Source: Cyclobacteriaceae bacterium (GTDB lineage Bacteria > Bacteroidota > Bacteroidia > Cytophagales > Cyclobacteriaceae). Taken from it: DNA of 64,000 nt. Shown here piece by piece: positions 42,527 through 50,827 of the stretch. The stretch lies in contig JAEUUF010000016.1 of NCBI GenBank assembly GCA_016787645.1, positions 101,956 through 165,955 on the forward strand. Direction: 5' to 3'. The position numbers and the translations under genes are program-made. The notes below the pieces were generated by a model. The model saw nothing but the letters and a program-made list of their open reading frames with translations. It was not told the DNA's origin and did no database searches. Positions within the stretch are counted from its first letter, which is position 1, and each line of letters starts with the position of its first letter.

Positions 42527-44071
42527 ATGGCACAACAAGACGATAACCTGCTCAAGAACGTAGTTTCCCACGCCAAAGAATATGGCTTTATTTTCCCCTC
42601 CAGCGAAATCTATGATGGCCTCGGTGCTGTGTATGACTATGGCCAAAACGGCGTCGAGTTAAAGAATAACCTGAAGGAATACTGGTGGCGATTCATGACC
42701 CAACTCCATGATAACATCGTGGGTATTGACTCGGCCATTTTCATGCACCCCACCATCTGGAAAGCCAGCGGTCACGTGGATGCCTTCAACGACCCAATGG
42801 TCGACAACAAGGATTCCAAGAAACGCTACCGGGCCGATGTGCTGATCGAGGATGCGGTCGAGAAAATGAAAGACAAGATCGAGAAGGAAGCGGAGAAAGC
42901 AGCGAAGCGGTTCGGGGAGTCATTCAACCGTGAAATGTTCCTGTCGACCAATCCCCGGGTCATGGAATACGCCAAGAAGATCGACGAGACTAACGAACGA
43001 CTGAAGAATGCCATGGCCAACAGCGATATGGTGGCCATGAAGCAGCTGATGACTGACCTGGAAGTGGCAGACCCGATCTCGGGCACACGCAACTGGACCG
43101 ATGTCCGGCAGTTCAACCTGATGTTCTCCACAGAAATGGGCTCCGTGGCAGAAGATGCCAACAAAATTTACCTGCGCCCGGAAACTGCCCAGGGCATCTT
43201 TGTCAACTTCCTCAACGTGCAGAAGACCGGTCGTATGAAGATCCCGTTTGGCATAGCGCAAATCGGAAAGGCCTTCCGCAATGAAATCGTTGCCCGGCAG
43301 TTCATTTTCCGCATGCGGGAGTTCGAACAGATGGAGATGCAATTCTTTGTTAAGCCTGGCGAGGAAATGACGTGGTACGAGTTCTGGAAAGAAAAGCGAA
43401 TGAAGTGGCACCATGCGATGGGATTGGGAACTGCAAACTATCGCTTTCACGACCACGTCAACCTGGCGCACTACGCCAACGCAGCCTGCGATATCCAGTT
43501 CAATTTCCCGATGGGGTTCAAAGAACTGGAAGGCATCCACTCACGCACCGACTTCGATCTCAAGAGCCACGAAAAATATTCGGGGAAGAAACTTCAGTAT
43601 TTTGATACCGAGTCCAATCAGAGTTACATCCCCTACGTGGTGGAAACTTCGATTGGACTGGATCGCCTCTTCCTGGCCACCCTTTCAAATTCATACAAGG
43701 AGGAAAAGCTGGAAGATGGGAGCGAACGTGTGGTGTTGAATCTACCCCCGGCGCTGGCTCCGCACAAGGTCGCCGTGCTGCCGCTGGTGAAAAAAGATGG
43801 GTTGCCCGAAAAGGCAGAGGCCATTCTGCACGACCTGAAGTTCGAGTTTTCTTCCTACTACGAGGACAAAGACACCATCGGTAAACGCTATCGCCGCATG
43901 GATGCGATTGGCACACCCTACTGCGTGACGGTAGACCATCAGACCCTCCAGGATGATACGGTAACCCTCCGCGACCGCGACACCATGAAGCAGGACCGGG
44001 TGCGGATCGCCGACTTGCGCAGCAATCTCTCGGGCAAATGCTCACTGGTGAGCCTGCTGAAGAAGATTTAG
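42527..44071 (+). CDS. glyS: Glycyl-tRNA synthetase, eukaryote/archaea-like single-subunit type
   Basis: A 514-residue class II synthetase. Motif 1 lies in the N-terminal third, motif 2 is FRNEIVARQFIFRMREFEQMEMQFF (about 245-270), and motif 3 is ETSIGLDRLFLATL. YDYGQNGVELKNNLKEYWW and the C-terminal anticodon-binding domain (about 400-513) are typical of the alpha2 type rather than the bacterial alpha2beta2 enzyme. It charges tRNA-Gly. It is present in Bacteroidota and other groups. I assign the symbol by family usage. Confidence 0.95.
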   Translation: MAQQDDNLLKNVVSHAKEYGFIFPSSEIYDGLGAVYDYGQNGVELKNNLKEYWWRFMTQLHDNIVGIDSAIFMHPTIWKASGHVDAFNDPMVDNKDSKKRYRADVLIEDAVEKMKDKIEKEAEKAAKRFGESFNREMFLSTNPRVMEYAKKIDETNERLKNAMANSDMVAMKQLMTDLEVADPISGTRNWTDVRQFNLMFSTEMGSVAEDANKIYLRPETAQGIFVNFLNVQKTGRMKIPFGIAQIGKAFRNEIVARQFIFRMREFEQMEMQFFVKPGEEMTWYEFWKEKRMKWHHAMGLGTANYRFHDHVNLAHYANAACDIQFNFPMGFKELEGIHSRTDFDLKSHEKYSGKKLQYFDTESNQSYIPYVVETSIGLDRLFLATLSNSYKEEKLEDGSERVVLNLPPALAPHKVAVLPLVKKDGLPEKAEAILHDLKFEFSSYYEDKDTIGKRYRRMDAIGTPYCVTVDHQTLQDDTVTLRDRDTMKQDRVRIADLRSNLSGKCSLVSLLKKI

Positions 44072-44089
44072 CCGAAAATCGGCAGGTGG

Positions 44090-44121
44090 TTGACTTTCGA
44101 TAATACCAAGCAGTATCTTTA
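44090..44121 (+). promoter_or_regulatory. Promoter of the TPP riboswitch transcript
   Basis: TTG at 44090-44092, a 21-base spacer and TATCTTTA at 44114-44121 fit the Bacteroidota consensus. The transcript should begin just ahead of, or within, the first bases of the riboswitch. Confidence 0.6.
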
Positions 44122-44122
44122 C

Positions 44123-44201
44123 GCCACTAGGGGTGCCTTAACAAAACGGGCTGAGATCATACCCACTGAACCTGATGCCGGTAATGCGGCCGTAGGGAGG
44201 C
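44123..44201 (+). promoter_or_regulatory. TPP riboswitch (THI element)
   Basis: The conserved thi box is complete: GGGGTGCC near 44130-44137, GGGCTGAGA at 44148-44156, ACCC at 44161-44164, CTGAACCTGATGCCGGTAAT at 44166-44185, and CGTAGGGA at 44191-44198. GCC (44123-44125) and GGC (44199-44201) close P1. It should bind thiamine pyrophosphate and lower expression of the TonB-dependent receptor that follows. Confidence 0.96.
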
Positions 44202-44237
44202 AAATTCAGTACTAACATTTCTGCAACACATCCCCTG

Positions 44238-44266
44238 GGCGTTGCTGAAGCAACATAGAAAACGCC
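44238..44266 (+). promoter_or_regulatory. Possible riboswitch expression platform: two exclusive hairpins at the start codon
   Basis: GGCGTT (44238-44243) can pair with AACGCC (44261-44266), which abuts the ATG at 44267. The same bases can instead form GTTGC (44241-44245) with GCAAC (44250-44254). The two cannot form together, so TPP binding could shift the balance and hide or free the start codon. This is inference from pairing only. Confidence 0.4.
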
Positions 44267-46618
44267 ATGCGTGTACTCCTATGGTTATTGCTGATGCTGG
44301 GGACAACCGTCTATGCACAACAAACCGTCACTGGAAAAATTGTAGAAGCATCAACCGGTAGACCATTGCCGGGTGCGACCGTCCAGGTTGATGGTGACAA
44401 GCAGTCTGCCGTGGCGGATGAGTTGGGCATGTTCCGGTTGGAGCGGGTACCCGAAGGAAATCATTCTCTGCTGATCCGGTTTCTTGGATATGGTGATCGC
44501 ATAGAAACCATTCTCGTTCCGCTCAGCGAACCATTGACCATCTCCCTCGATGAGACATCCACCGTGACGGAGGAAGTTATTGTCCAGGCGACAAGGGCCA
44601 ATGAATCAACGCCGACCACCTTCATAAATATCAACCGGCAGCAACTCCAGAAGCAGAATTTTGGACAAGACTTACCTGTATTATTGAATTGGACGCCATC
44701 CGTTGTAACCACTTCTGATGCGGGCGCAGGAATAGGGTACACCGGAATCCGAATCCGTGGCAGTGACGCCACGCGCGTCAACGTGACCATCAATGGCATT
44801 CCCTATAATGACAGCGAATCACAATCCACTTTTTGGGTGGATATACCAGATATAGCTTCATCGACCCAAAGTGTGCAGATCCAGCGGGGCGTGGGCACGT
44901 CCACCAATGGAGCAGGGGCCTTTGGAGCCAGCATTAATCTTCAAACTACTTCATTAAACAGCGACGCCTATGCTGACCTGATAGCGGCCGGAGGATCTTT
45001 CAATACGCAACGCTACACGCTACGTGCTGGATCTGGCCTTCTGTGCAAGCACTGGTCATTCGATGTGAAAGCTTCGCGCATCACGTCAGATGGTTACGTG
45101 GAGCGCGCCAGTTCCGACCTGAATTCTTATTACTTCAGCGCTGGCTATCATGGCAAGAAAACGATGGTGAAAACGGTGGTGTTCGGCGGTACAGAAAAAA
45201 CTTACCAGTCCTGGTATGGCGTCGATGAGGCAACGCTGCAGACGAACCGCCGTATGAATTATGCGGGCGCGCTGTATGACGTCAATGGTAATATCACGGG
45301 TTATTACGGGAACCAGGTTGATAATTACCGTCAGGACCATTACCAGTTGCATGGCTCTCATCAGTTCAATGACCAGTGGAGCGTCACCGCTGCGTTGCAC
45401 TATACCTACGGGAGAGGGTATTATGAAGAATACCAGCAATCCAGACCGTTTGTCAGTGTGGGACAACCGGATTTTGTAACCCCCGACACGACCATTGCCT
45501 CGACCGATATGGTTGTTCGCAAATGGCTGGATAACAAATTTTATGGCGCCACGTTTGGCCTGCAATACCAGGGAGAAAAGTCAACGTTGCTGCTGGGAGG
45601 TGCCATCCACCAATACAGCCCTGCACGGCACTATGGGCAGGTAATTTGGTCGATTGTTACTCCTGCGTTGACACCCTACACCTATTATGATGGACAATCT
45701 GAGAAAGGAGATCGAAATATTTTCCTCAAGTGGACCTATAAACTCAATGAACGCCTCCAGTCATTTGTCGATGTGCAGTACCGTGGCGTAAACTACACCA
45801 CCAAGGGTACCCGCGACGACCAAAGTAGTTATGCGGTGGATGATCGGTTTGACTTCTTCAATCCCAAAGCTGGCCTCAGCTATCAATTGTCGCGGGAGAA
45901 TTTTCTCTATGCATCGTATGCCGTAGCGAACCGTGAGCCTAATCGCTCCGACTACCTTGAAGGAACTACCAAGCCACGACCTGAACACCTGAATAACCTT
46001 GAGCTCGGTCTCCGCCGTAATTCGAACCGTTACGCGTTTGATGTCAATTATTTTCTTATGCAGTACACAGACCAATTGGTCCAGACTGGCGCCATTGACA
46101 ATGCAGGTTATCCCATAAGGGCCAACGTCGGCAACAGCTACCGCACGGGTGTGGAGATCTCTGGCATCTTCCGGTTCTCTGACCGATGGAGTTGGAATGC
46201 AAATGCAACCTGGAGTGTGAACCAAAACAAGGACTTCATCGTGTTTGAAAATAATACGCCAGTGCCAAAGAATACTAAAATCATTCTTTCGCCTACGATG
46301 ATCGCCGGTAGTCAGCTCAGCTGGAGACCGTGGGCTGGTGTGGAGGCAGCCTGGCTTTCAAAGTATGTAGGCTCACAGTACCTCGACAATACGGAAAGTT
46401 CTTCTGTCAAACTGAGCGACTATTGGATCAATGACCTGCGGCTGAGTTACGAGACCTCTCCAAAAGGATTCAAATCAATCTCCTGGAGTGTACTTGTTAA
46501 CAACGTGCTCGATGTCAGGTATTCCTCCAATGGGTACAGTTATGGCGGTGTGCCCTACTATTTTCCGCAAGCCGGACGGAACTTCATGGCAATGATGACG
46601 GTCAAGTTTGGCCGTTAA
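44267..46618 (+). CDS. TonB-dependent receptor, predicted thiamine or precursor uptake
   Basis: A 783-residue outer-membrane transporter with a signal peptide (1-17), a carboxypeptidase-like regulatory beta-sandwich (about 20-100), a plug domain (about 115-225, LPVLLNWTPSVVTTSDAGAG...RIRGSDATRVNVTINGIPYND) and a barrel ending in ...NFMAMMTVKFGR. The TPP riboswitch in front ties it to thiamine supply, so it probably imports thiamine or a precursor. No thiamine-synthesis gene or inner-membrane carrier is adjacent. The 3' end overlaps convergent prmC by 4 bases. Confidence 0.92.
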   Translation: MRVLLWLLLMLGTTVYAQQTVTGKIVEASTGRPLPGATVQVDGDKQSAVADELGMFRLERVPEGNHSLLIRFLGYGDRIETILVPLSEPLTISLDETSTVTEEVIVQATRANESTPTTFININRQQLQKQNFGQDLPVLLNWTPSVVTTSDAGAGIGYTGIRIRGSDATRVNVTINGIPYNDSESQSTFWVDIPDIASSTQSVQIQRGVGTSTNGAGAFGASINLQTTSLNSDAYADLIAAGGSFNTQRYTLRAGSGLLCKHWSFDVKASRITSDGYVERASSDLNSYYFSAGYHGKKTMVKTVVFGGTEKTYQSWYGVDEATLQTNRRMNYAGALYDVNGNITGYYGNQVDNYRQDHYQLHGSHQFNDQWSVTAALHYTYGRGYYEEYQQSRPFVSVGQPDFVTPDTTIASTDMVVRKWLDNKFYGATFGLQYQGEKSTLLLGGAIHQYSPARHYGQVIWSIVTPALTPYTYYDGQSEKGDRNIFLKWTYKLNERLQSFVDVQYRGVNYTTKGTRDDQSSYAVDDRFDFFNPKAGLSYQLSRENFLYASYAVANREPNRSDYLEGTTKPRPEHLNNLELGLRRNSNRYAFDVNYFLMQYTDQLVQTGAIDNAGYPIRANVGNSYRTGVEISGIFRFSDRWSWNANATWSVNQNKDFIVFENNTPVPKNTKIILSPTMIAGSQLSWRPWAGVEAAWLSKYVGSQYLDNTESSSVKLSDYWINDLRLSYETSPKGFKSISWSVLVNNVLDVRYSSNGYSYGGVPYYFPQAGRNFMAMMTVKFGR

Positions 46619-47454
46619 GGTCGACGGCCGGTAACGAATCGATTTTTACCATCGAGGTCCTTGTTCAATGCAACCTCCGTAAATCCGGCACGCATTAAAC
46701 ATTCAGCAGTTTCAGGCCCGAGGGCCTCATTGAGTTCCAGGAAGAGCAATCCACCAGGTTTCAGACTGCTAGCTGCTTTTTGCGCGATGGTTCGGTGAAA
46801 CACCAGCGGGTCACTGTCAGGCACAAATAGCGCCCCCGGAGGTTCATATGCGGTAACATTCTTGCTCATGGATAACCGTTCAGCCTCAAGAATGTAAGGC
46901 GGGTTGCTGACTACAATATCTAATGGTTGAAATGAAAATGGTTCATGAAGTATGTCATGCTTGAGAAAGGTCACCCTCGCTCCAAGCCTTGCAGCGTTTT
47001 GAGTAGCTGTGTTTAAAACAGCAATATCGATATCCGTTGCGAGGACCTGACTGTTGGGAAGCTCAAGTGCCAGGCTGATAGCAATGCAGCCGCTGCCCGT
47101 CCCGATATCAATCACTTTGCCGCTGAATGATTTTCCGACGGTTTGAATAACCTGGTGAACCATCAATTCGGTTTCAGGTCGTGGTATGAGCACCGCCGGG
47201 CTCACGGAAAAACGTCGACCATAAAAATCCATGTGCCCCAGGATGTACTGAAGCGGTTCATGACGATTGATTCTTTGCAAATCGCTGTCAAACGCAGCTT
47301 CGTCTTTCTCAGTATTTAACCCTGACTGGATCGTTGCGAAGGAACAACCCAACCGGTCTTCCAATAACCATCGTACAATGGCTCTTTTCTCACCCTCGCT
47401 GACGGGAAGGGTTATCGCATTTATCAGGCGGTCGAAAAGTTGATCGCTGCGCAT
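46615..47454 (-). CDS. prmC: Release factor N5-glutamine methyltransferase PrmC
   Basis: A 279-residue SAM-dependent enzyme that methylates the GGQ glutamine of peptide chain release factors. It has the helical N-terminal domain, PLQYILGHMDFYGRRF, motif I DIGTGSGCIAISLAL, and the catalytic NPPY motif (VVSNPPYIL). The ATG at 47454 is chosen over a TTG at 47475. It is divergent from ribD, and their 5' ends lie within about 80 bases. Confidence 0.95.
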   Translation of the reverse strand: MRSDQLFDRLINAITLPVSEGEKRAIVRWLLEDRLGCSFATIQSGLNTEKDEAAFDSDLQRINRHEPLQYILGHMDFYGRRFSVSPAVLIPRPETELMVHQVIQTVGKSFSGKVIDIGTGSGCIAISLALELPNSQVLATDIDIAVLNTATQNAARLGARVTFLKHDILHEPFSFQPLDIVVSNPPYILEAERLSMSKNVTAYEPPGALFVPDSDPLVFHRTIAQKAASSLKPGGLLFLELNEALGPETAECLMRAGFTEVALNKDLDGKNRFVTGRRP

Positions 47455-47533
47455 GGGTTGGCGCAAGTGTAACAATCATTTTGGTAATTCTGCTCATTTG
47501 CTTTGGTTTTTGCATTTGCCCATCTTTCGCGCC

Positions 47534-48574
47534 GTGGAGCAGGACGTACTTTTCATGCAACGGGCAATGGAGCTGGCACGGCTCGGATTGGGGAGCGTAA
47601 GCCCCAACCCGCTCGTGGGCTGCGTGGTGGTGACGGATAATCGCATCATCGGCGAGGGTTGGCATCGTAAGTTCGGAGGACCTCATGCCGAGGTGAACGC
47701 TCTTCATCAAGTCACCGATTCATCGTTACTCACCAAATCCACCGTCTATGTCAACCTGGAGCCGTGTTCGCATGTAGGTAAGACGCCTCCCTGCGCTGAT
47801 TTGATCATCCGAAAAGGCGTGCAACGCGTAGTGATTGCCAACCTGGATACCAACCCACTCGTGGCCGGAAAGGGCATTGAGAAGATTCGGGCGGCCGGGA
47901 TAGAAGTAACCCTTGGAGTATTGGAGAAGGAGGGTCGGGCTTTAAACAAACGATTCTTCGCCCGAATGGAGCAAGGAGTTCCTTATATCATTCTCAAATG
48001 GGCGGAAAGTGCCGACGGTTATATGGGCCATCATGATTCAGGACCCGTATGGATTAGCACCGAACTTAGCCGGCAACTGGTGCATCGGTGGCGCGCAGAA
48101 GAAGACGCTGTGTTGGTAGGCACCCGAACAGCTGCCATCGATAACCCCCGTTTGAATGTGCGGGATTGGGCAGGGCGAAACCCGGTCCGGGTTGTCATCG
48201 ACACGGCCTTGCAACTTTCTGCGTCACTCCATCTGTTCGATCAGTCACAGCCAACGCTGTGTTATAATTTACAACGCCAGGAGGAGCGCCAGAATCTCAC
48301 TTTTGTAAAATTAGAAGCCGATGAATTTCTTCACGCACTGCTCGCTGATCTTTCAAAGCGTAACGTTGGATCAGTCATCGTGGAAGGAGGCGCCGAAACC
48401 CTGGCCACCTTCATCACTTCAGGCTGGTGGCATGAGGCCCGGATATTCAAATCAACCATGGAATTGCGCCAGGGCATAGCGGCGCCGCTACTGCGCGGAT
48501 TATTGGTGGATGAAATGGATTTATCGGGAGACCGATTGTCCATTTATAAGAATCCCTCTTCTAGAATCGAATAA
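47534..48574 (+). CDS. ribD: Riboflavin biosynthesis deaminase/reductase RibD
   Basis: A 346-residue bifunctional enzyme for steps 2 and 3 of riboflavin synthesis. The deaminase domain has the zinc motif HAEVNAL and PCSHVGKTPPCAD. The reductase domain (about 145-340) holds LKWAESADGYMG, DAVLVGTRTAAIDNPRLNVR and the VIVEGGAETLATF end. The GTG at 47534 (reading (V)EQDVLFMQRAMELA) matches the usual N-terminus. An upstream ATG at 47453 would add 27 unrelated residues. Confidence 0.9.
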   Translation: MEQDVLFMQRAMELARLGLGSVSPNPLVGCVVVTDNRIIGEGWHRKFGGPHAEVNALHQVTDSSLLTKSTVYVNLEPCSHVGKTPPCADLIIRKGVQRVVIANLDTNPLVAGKGIEKIRAAGIEVTLGVLEKEGRALNKRFFARMEQGVPYIILKWAESADGYMGHHDSGPVWISTELSRQLVHRWRAEEDAVLVGTRTAAIDNPRLNVRDWAGRNPVRVVIDTALQLSASLHLFDQSQPTLCYNLQRQEERQNLTFVKLEADEFLHALLADLSKRNVGSVIVEGGAETLATFITSGWWHEARIFKSTMELRQGIAAPLLRGLLVDEMDLSGDRLSIYKNPSSRIE

Positions 48575-49031
48575 CCAGGCGGACATGCGTAGCCCCAATG
48601 TAAAGTCGGGGTTGTGGTCGAAGTGAACTGCGTCGCTCATTGAAAAGATCAATGGCATGTTGGGCCTTATGACGGTAACTGATGCCGAGTGGAATGGAGC
48701 CTGCGATCATGGCGGCACCTCCTGCCGCGAGTCCCCACTCGGGGCTGCCACCAAGAGCAGCCGTAGTAATCGGTACGATGACGAGGCCTGCCCCAACAAA
48801 TCCCAGAATGCCAGACCATGTACTGTGGCTCCGCGCTTTCTTGAACTCCTTGTACGCAGTGGGATGATCAAAAAGGATTTGGCTTACCTGCTTTGGGGTG
48901 ACCTGGTAAACGGCCGTATCCTTCTCATATTCAAAGTGAGCCCCGCCAAAGGAAGGATACATAACCAGTCGTTCCTGGCCGTAAACGCACACGCTCACAA
49001 TCACTAAAGCAAAAACGAAAACAACCCGCAT
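48561..49031 (-). CDS. Exported/membrane hypothetical protein
   Basis: A 156-residue protein with a signal peptide (1-18, ending CVYGQ) and a glycine/alanine-rich hydrophobic hairpin (about 75-115: ILGFVGAGLVIVPITTAALGG and WGLAAGGAAMIAGSIPLGISY) that could be a pair of transmembrane helices. A conserved-looking basic C-terminus ends LYIGATHVRLVIRF. I do not recognise the family. It overlaps convergent ribD by 14 bases. Confidence 0.7.
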   Translation of the reverse strand: MRVVFVFALVIVSVCVYGQERLVMYPSFGGAHFEYEKDTAVYQVTPKQVSQILFDHPTAYKEFKKARSHSTWSGILGFVGAGLVIVPITTAALGGSPEWGLAAGGAAMIAGSIPLGISYRHKAQHAIDLFNERRSSLRPQPRLYIGATHVRLVIRF

Positions 49032-49034
49032 TCC

Positions 49035-49736
49035 TTACCCAAGCCGTTTTGCCACTTCGTCCCAGTTCACTACCGACCACCAGTTTGCAACATAGTCAGC
49101 ACGTTTGTTCTGATACTTGAGATAATAGGCGTGTTCCCAAACATCAAGCGCAAGGAGTGGGGTACCCTTGAGATCACCAATATCCATCAGCGGATTGTCC
49201 TGGTTGGGAGTAGAGCCAATCTTAAGCTTCCCCTGGTCATTGACCAACCAGGCCCAACCAGAACCGAAACGACCCATCGCGGCAGAAGTAAACTGCTCCT
49301 TGAATTTGTCAATACTTCCAAACGCCTGGTTAATCGCCTCTGCAATTTTGCCACTGGGTGCGGTACTTCCAGGTTTCATTACTTGCCAGAAGAAATTGTG
49401 GTTCCAGGCGCCACCTCCATTGTTGCGCGCCTTGTCGGAAAGTTTTGACGCGTTGGCAAAGAATTCTTGCTCAGTACCAAAGGTGATGGACTTGGCGGCA
49501 ATCTCATCGTTTACATTCTTGATGTACGCCGCATGATGTCGCGTGTAGTGTATTTCCATGGTCATGGCATCAATGGAAGGTTCCAACGCTGCGAAGGGAT
49601 AGGGGAGCGGAACCTGGCTGAAGCTAACGGCCAAGGGACCAGCCACCGCTGAAAATGATTCGGACAAAAGCACTGCGCCGAGGGCAGCCGCGGCGGTGGC
49701 CTGGGCTGAATCCTTGACAAATTTTCTTCGGTTCAT
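49035..49736 (-). CDS. Superoxide dismutase (Mn/Fe) with Tat signal
   Basis: A 233-residue iron/manganese SOD. Metal ligands are His63, His113 (AWNHNFFW), Asp198 and His202 (LDVWEHAYYLK). GGGAWNH and Gln179 (NQDNPL) suggest Mn preference. The N-terminus NRRKFVKDSAQATAAAALGAVLL is a twin-arginine signal, so it is folded in the cytosol and exported, unlike most SODs. The ATG at 49736 begins the Tat motif. TTG at 49766 is rejected. It lies 3 bases from the hypothetical gene at 48561-49031 on the same strand. Confidence 0.93.
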   Translation of the reverse strand: MNRRKFVKDSAQATAAAALGAVLLSESFSAVAGPLAVSFSQVPLPYPFAALEPSIDAMTMEIHYTRHHAAYIKNVNDEIAAKSITFGTEQEFFANASKLSDKARNNGGGAWNHNFFWQVMKPGSTAPSGKIAEAINQAFGSIDKFKEQFTSAAMGRFGSGWAWLVNDQGKLKIGSTPNQDNPLMDIGDLKGTPLLALDVWEHAYYLKYQNKRADYVANWWSVVNWDEVAKRLG

Positions 49737-49849
49737 CTTGATGGGGTTAATGTTCCAACGCCTCAATGCAAAATCCGGGCCGCCCCGAATCGTAGTACGG
49801 GAAAGTTACCCAAAAAATACATAGATTTAATCTACCATAATCTGGCTCA

Positions 49850-50821
49850 ATGGAAGATAGACTTTACGAGGAGATCCCCTCCCTTGACCTGGCTGATTTC
49901 ACCGCCGGTGATCCCGCACGAAAAGCAAAATTTGTTGAGGATTTGGGTGCCGCTTACAATACCATTGGTTTCGTCGCTGTTCGCAACCACTACCTCAAAG
50001 ACGAACTAGCGAAGAAATTATATGATGTAATCAAACGTTTCTTTGCCTTGCCCGGGGAAACCAAAGGGAAATATGAGATTCCCGGTCTTTCCGGCCAGCG
50101 CGGATACATTGGCAAGGGCAAGGAACACGCCCGGGGGCGGAACACCGGTGATCTCAAGGAATTCTATCATGTGGGACAGGAAGTGACCGGCGATGACCCG
50201 ATCAAGTCTGAATATCCGGATAATGTCTGGCCCGCTGAGCTTCCGGAATTTCGAGACATCAGCCTTGAAGTATACCGACAGTTGGAAAAGACCGGCGTCG
50301 AAATGCTTCGGGCGATCGCCTTGTATTTGGGCCTCCCCGAAAACTACTTTGATTCCAAGGTAAAACATGGCAACAGCATCCTTCGTCCCATTCACTATTA
50401 CCCGATTGAGAACCCAGATGCGGTTCCCGCCGATGCGGTACGTGCCGCCGAACATGGAGACATCAACCTGATCACACTCCTGATGGGCGCCAGTGCAGAC
50501 GGACTCCAGGTTTTGCGAAGGGATGGAAAGTGGATTCCCATTACGGCGTTGCCGGAACAACTTGTGGTCAATGTTGGCGACATGCTGGAGCGCCTCACCA
50601 ACAAGAAACTCAAGTCCACCATTCACCGGGTAGTCAATCCACCGAGACACTTGATGAATACGCCGCGCTATTCCATCCCGTTCTTCATGCATCCGCGGAG
50701 TGAGATGAGCCTGGCGGCACTCAAGGGTTGTGTGGATAGCTCGCATCCAAAATTGTGGGACGACATTACGGCCGGTGAATTTCTGAATCAGCGGCTGAAG
50801 GAAATCGGCCTGAAAAAATAG
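49850..50821 (+). CDS. Isopenicillin N synthase-like 2-oxoglutarate/Fe(II) dioxygenase
   Basis: A 323-residue non-haem iron oxygenase. The facial triad is His202-x-Asp204 (EHGDINLITLL) and His259 (STIHRVVNP), with Arg273 (RYSIPFF) binding 2-oxoglutarate. The N-terminal IPSLDLADF...GFVAVRNHYL is the DIOX_N domain. It is not a penicillin synthase by context. The substrate is unknown. A TAGATTTA box is at 49822-49829. The chrA gene begins 6 bases after its stop, so the two are likely one operon. Confidence 0.9.
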   Translation: MEDRLYEEIPSLDLADFTAGDPARKAKFVEDLGAAYNTIGFVAVRNHYLKDELAKKLYDVIKRFFALPGETKGKYEIPGLSGQRGYIGKGKEHARGRNTGDLKEFYHVGQEVTGDDPIKSEYPDNVWPAELPEFRDISLEVYRQLEKTGVEMLRAIALYLGLPENYFDSKVKHGNSILRPIHYYPIENPDAVPADAVRAAEHGDINLITLLMGASADGLQVLRRDGKWIPITALPEQLVVNVGDMLERLTNKKLKSTIHRVVNPPRHLMNTPRYSIPFFMHPRSEMSLAALKGCVDSSHPKLWDDITAGEFLNQRLKEIGLKK

Positions 50822-50827
50822 CGCCCG

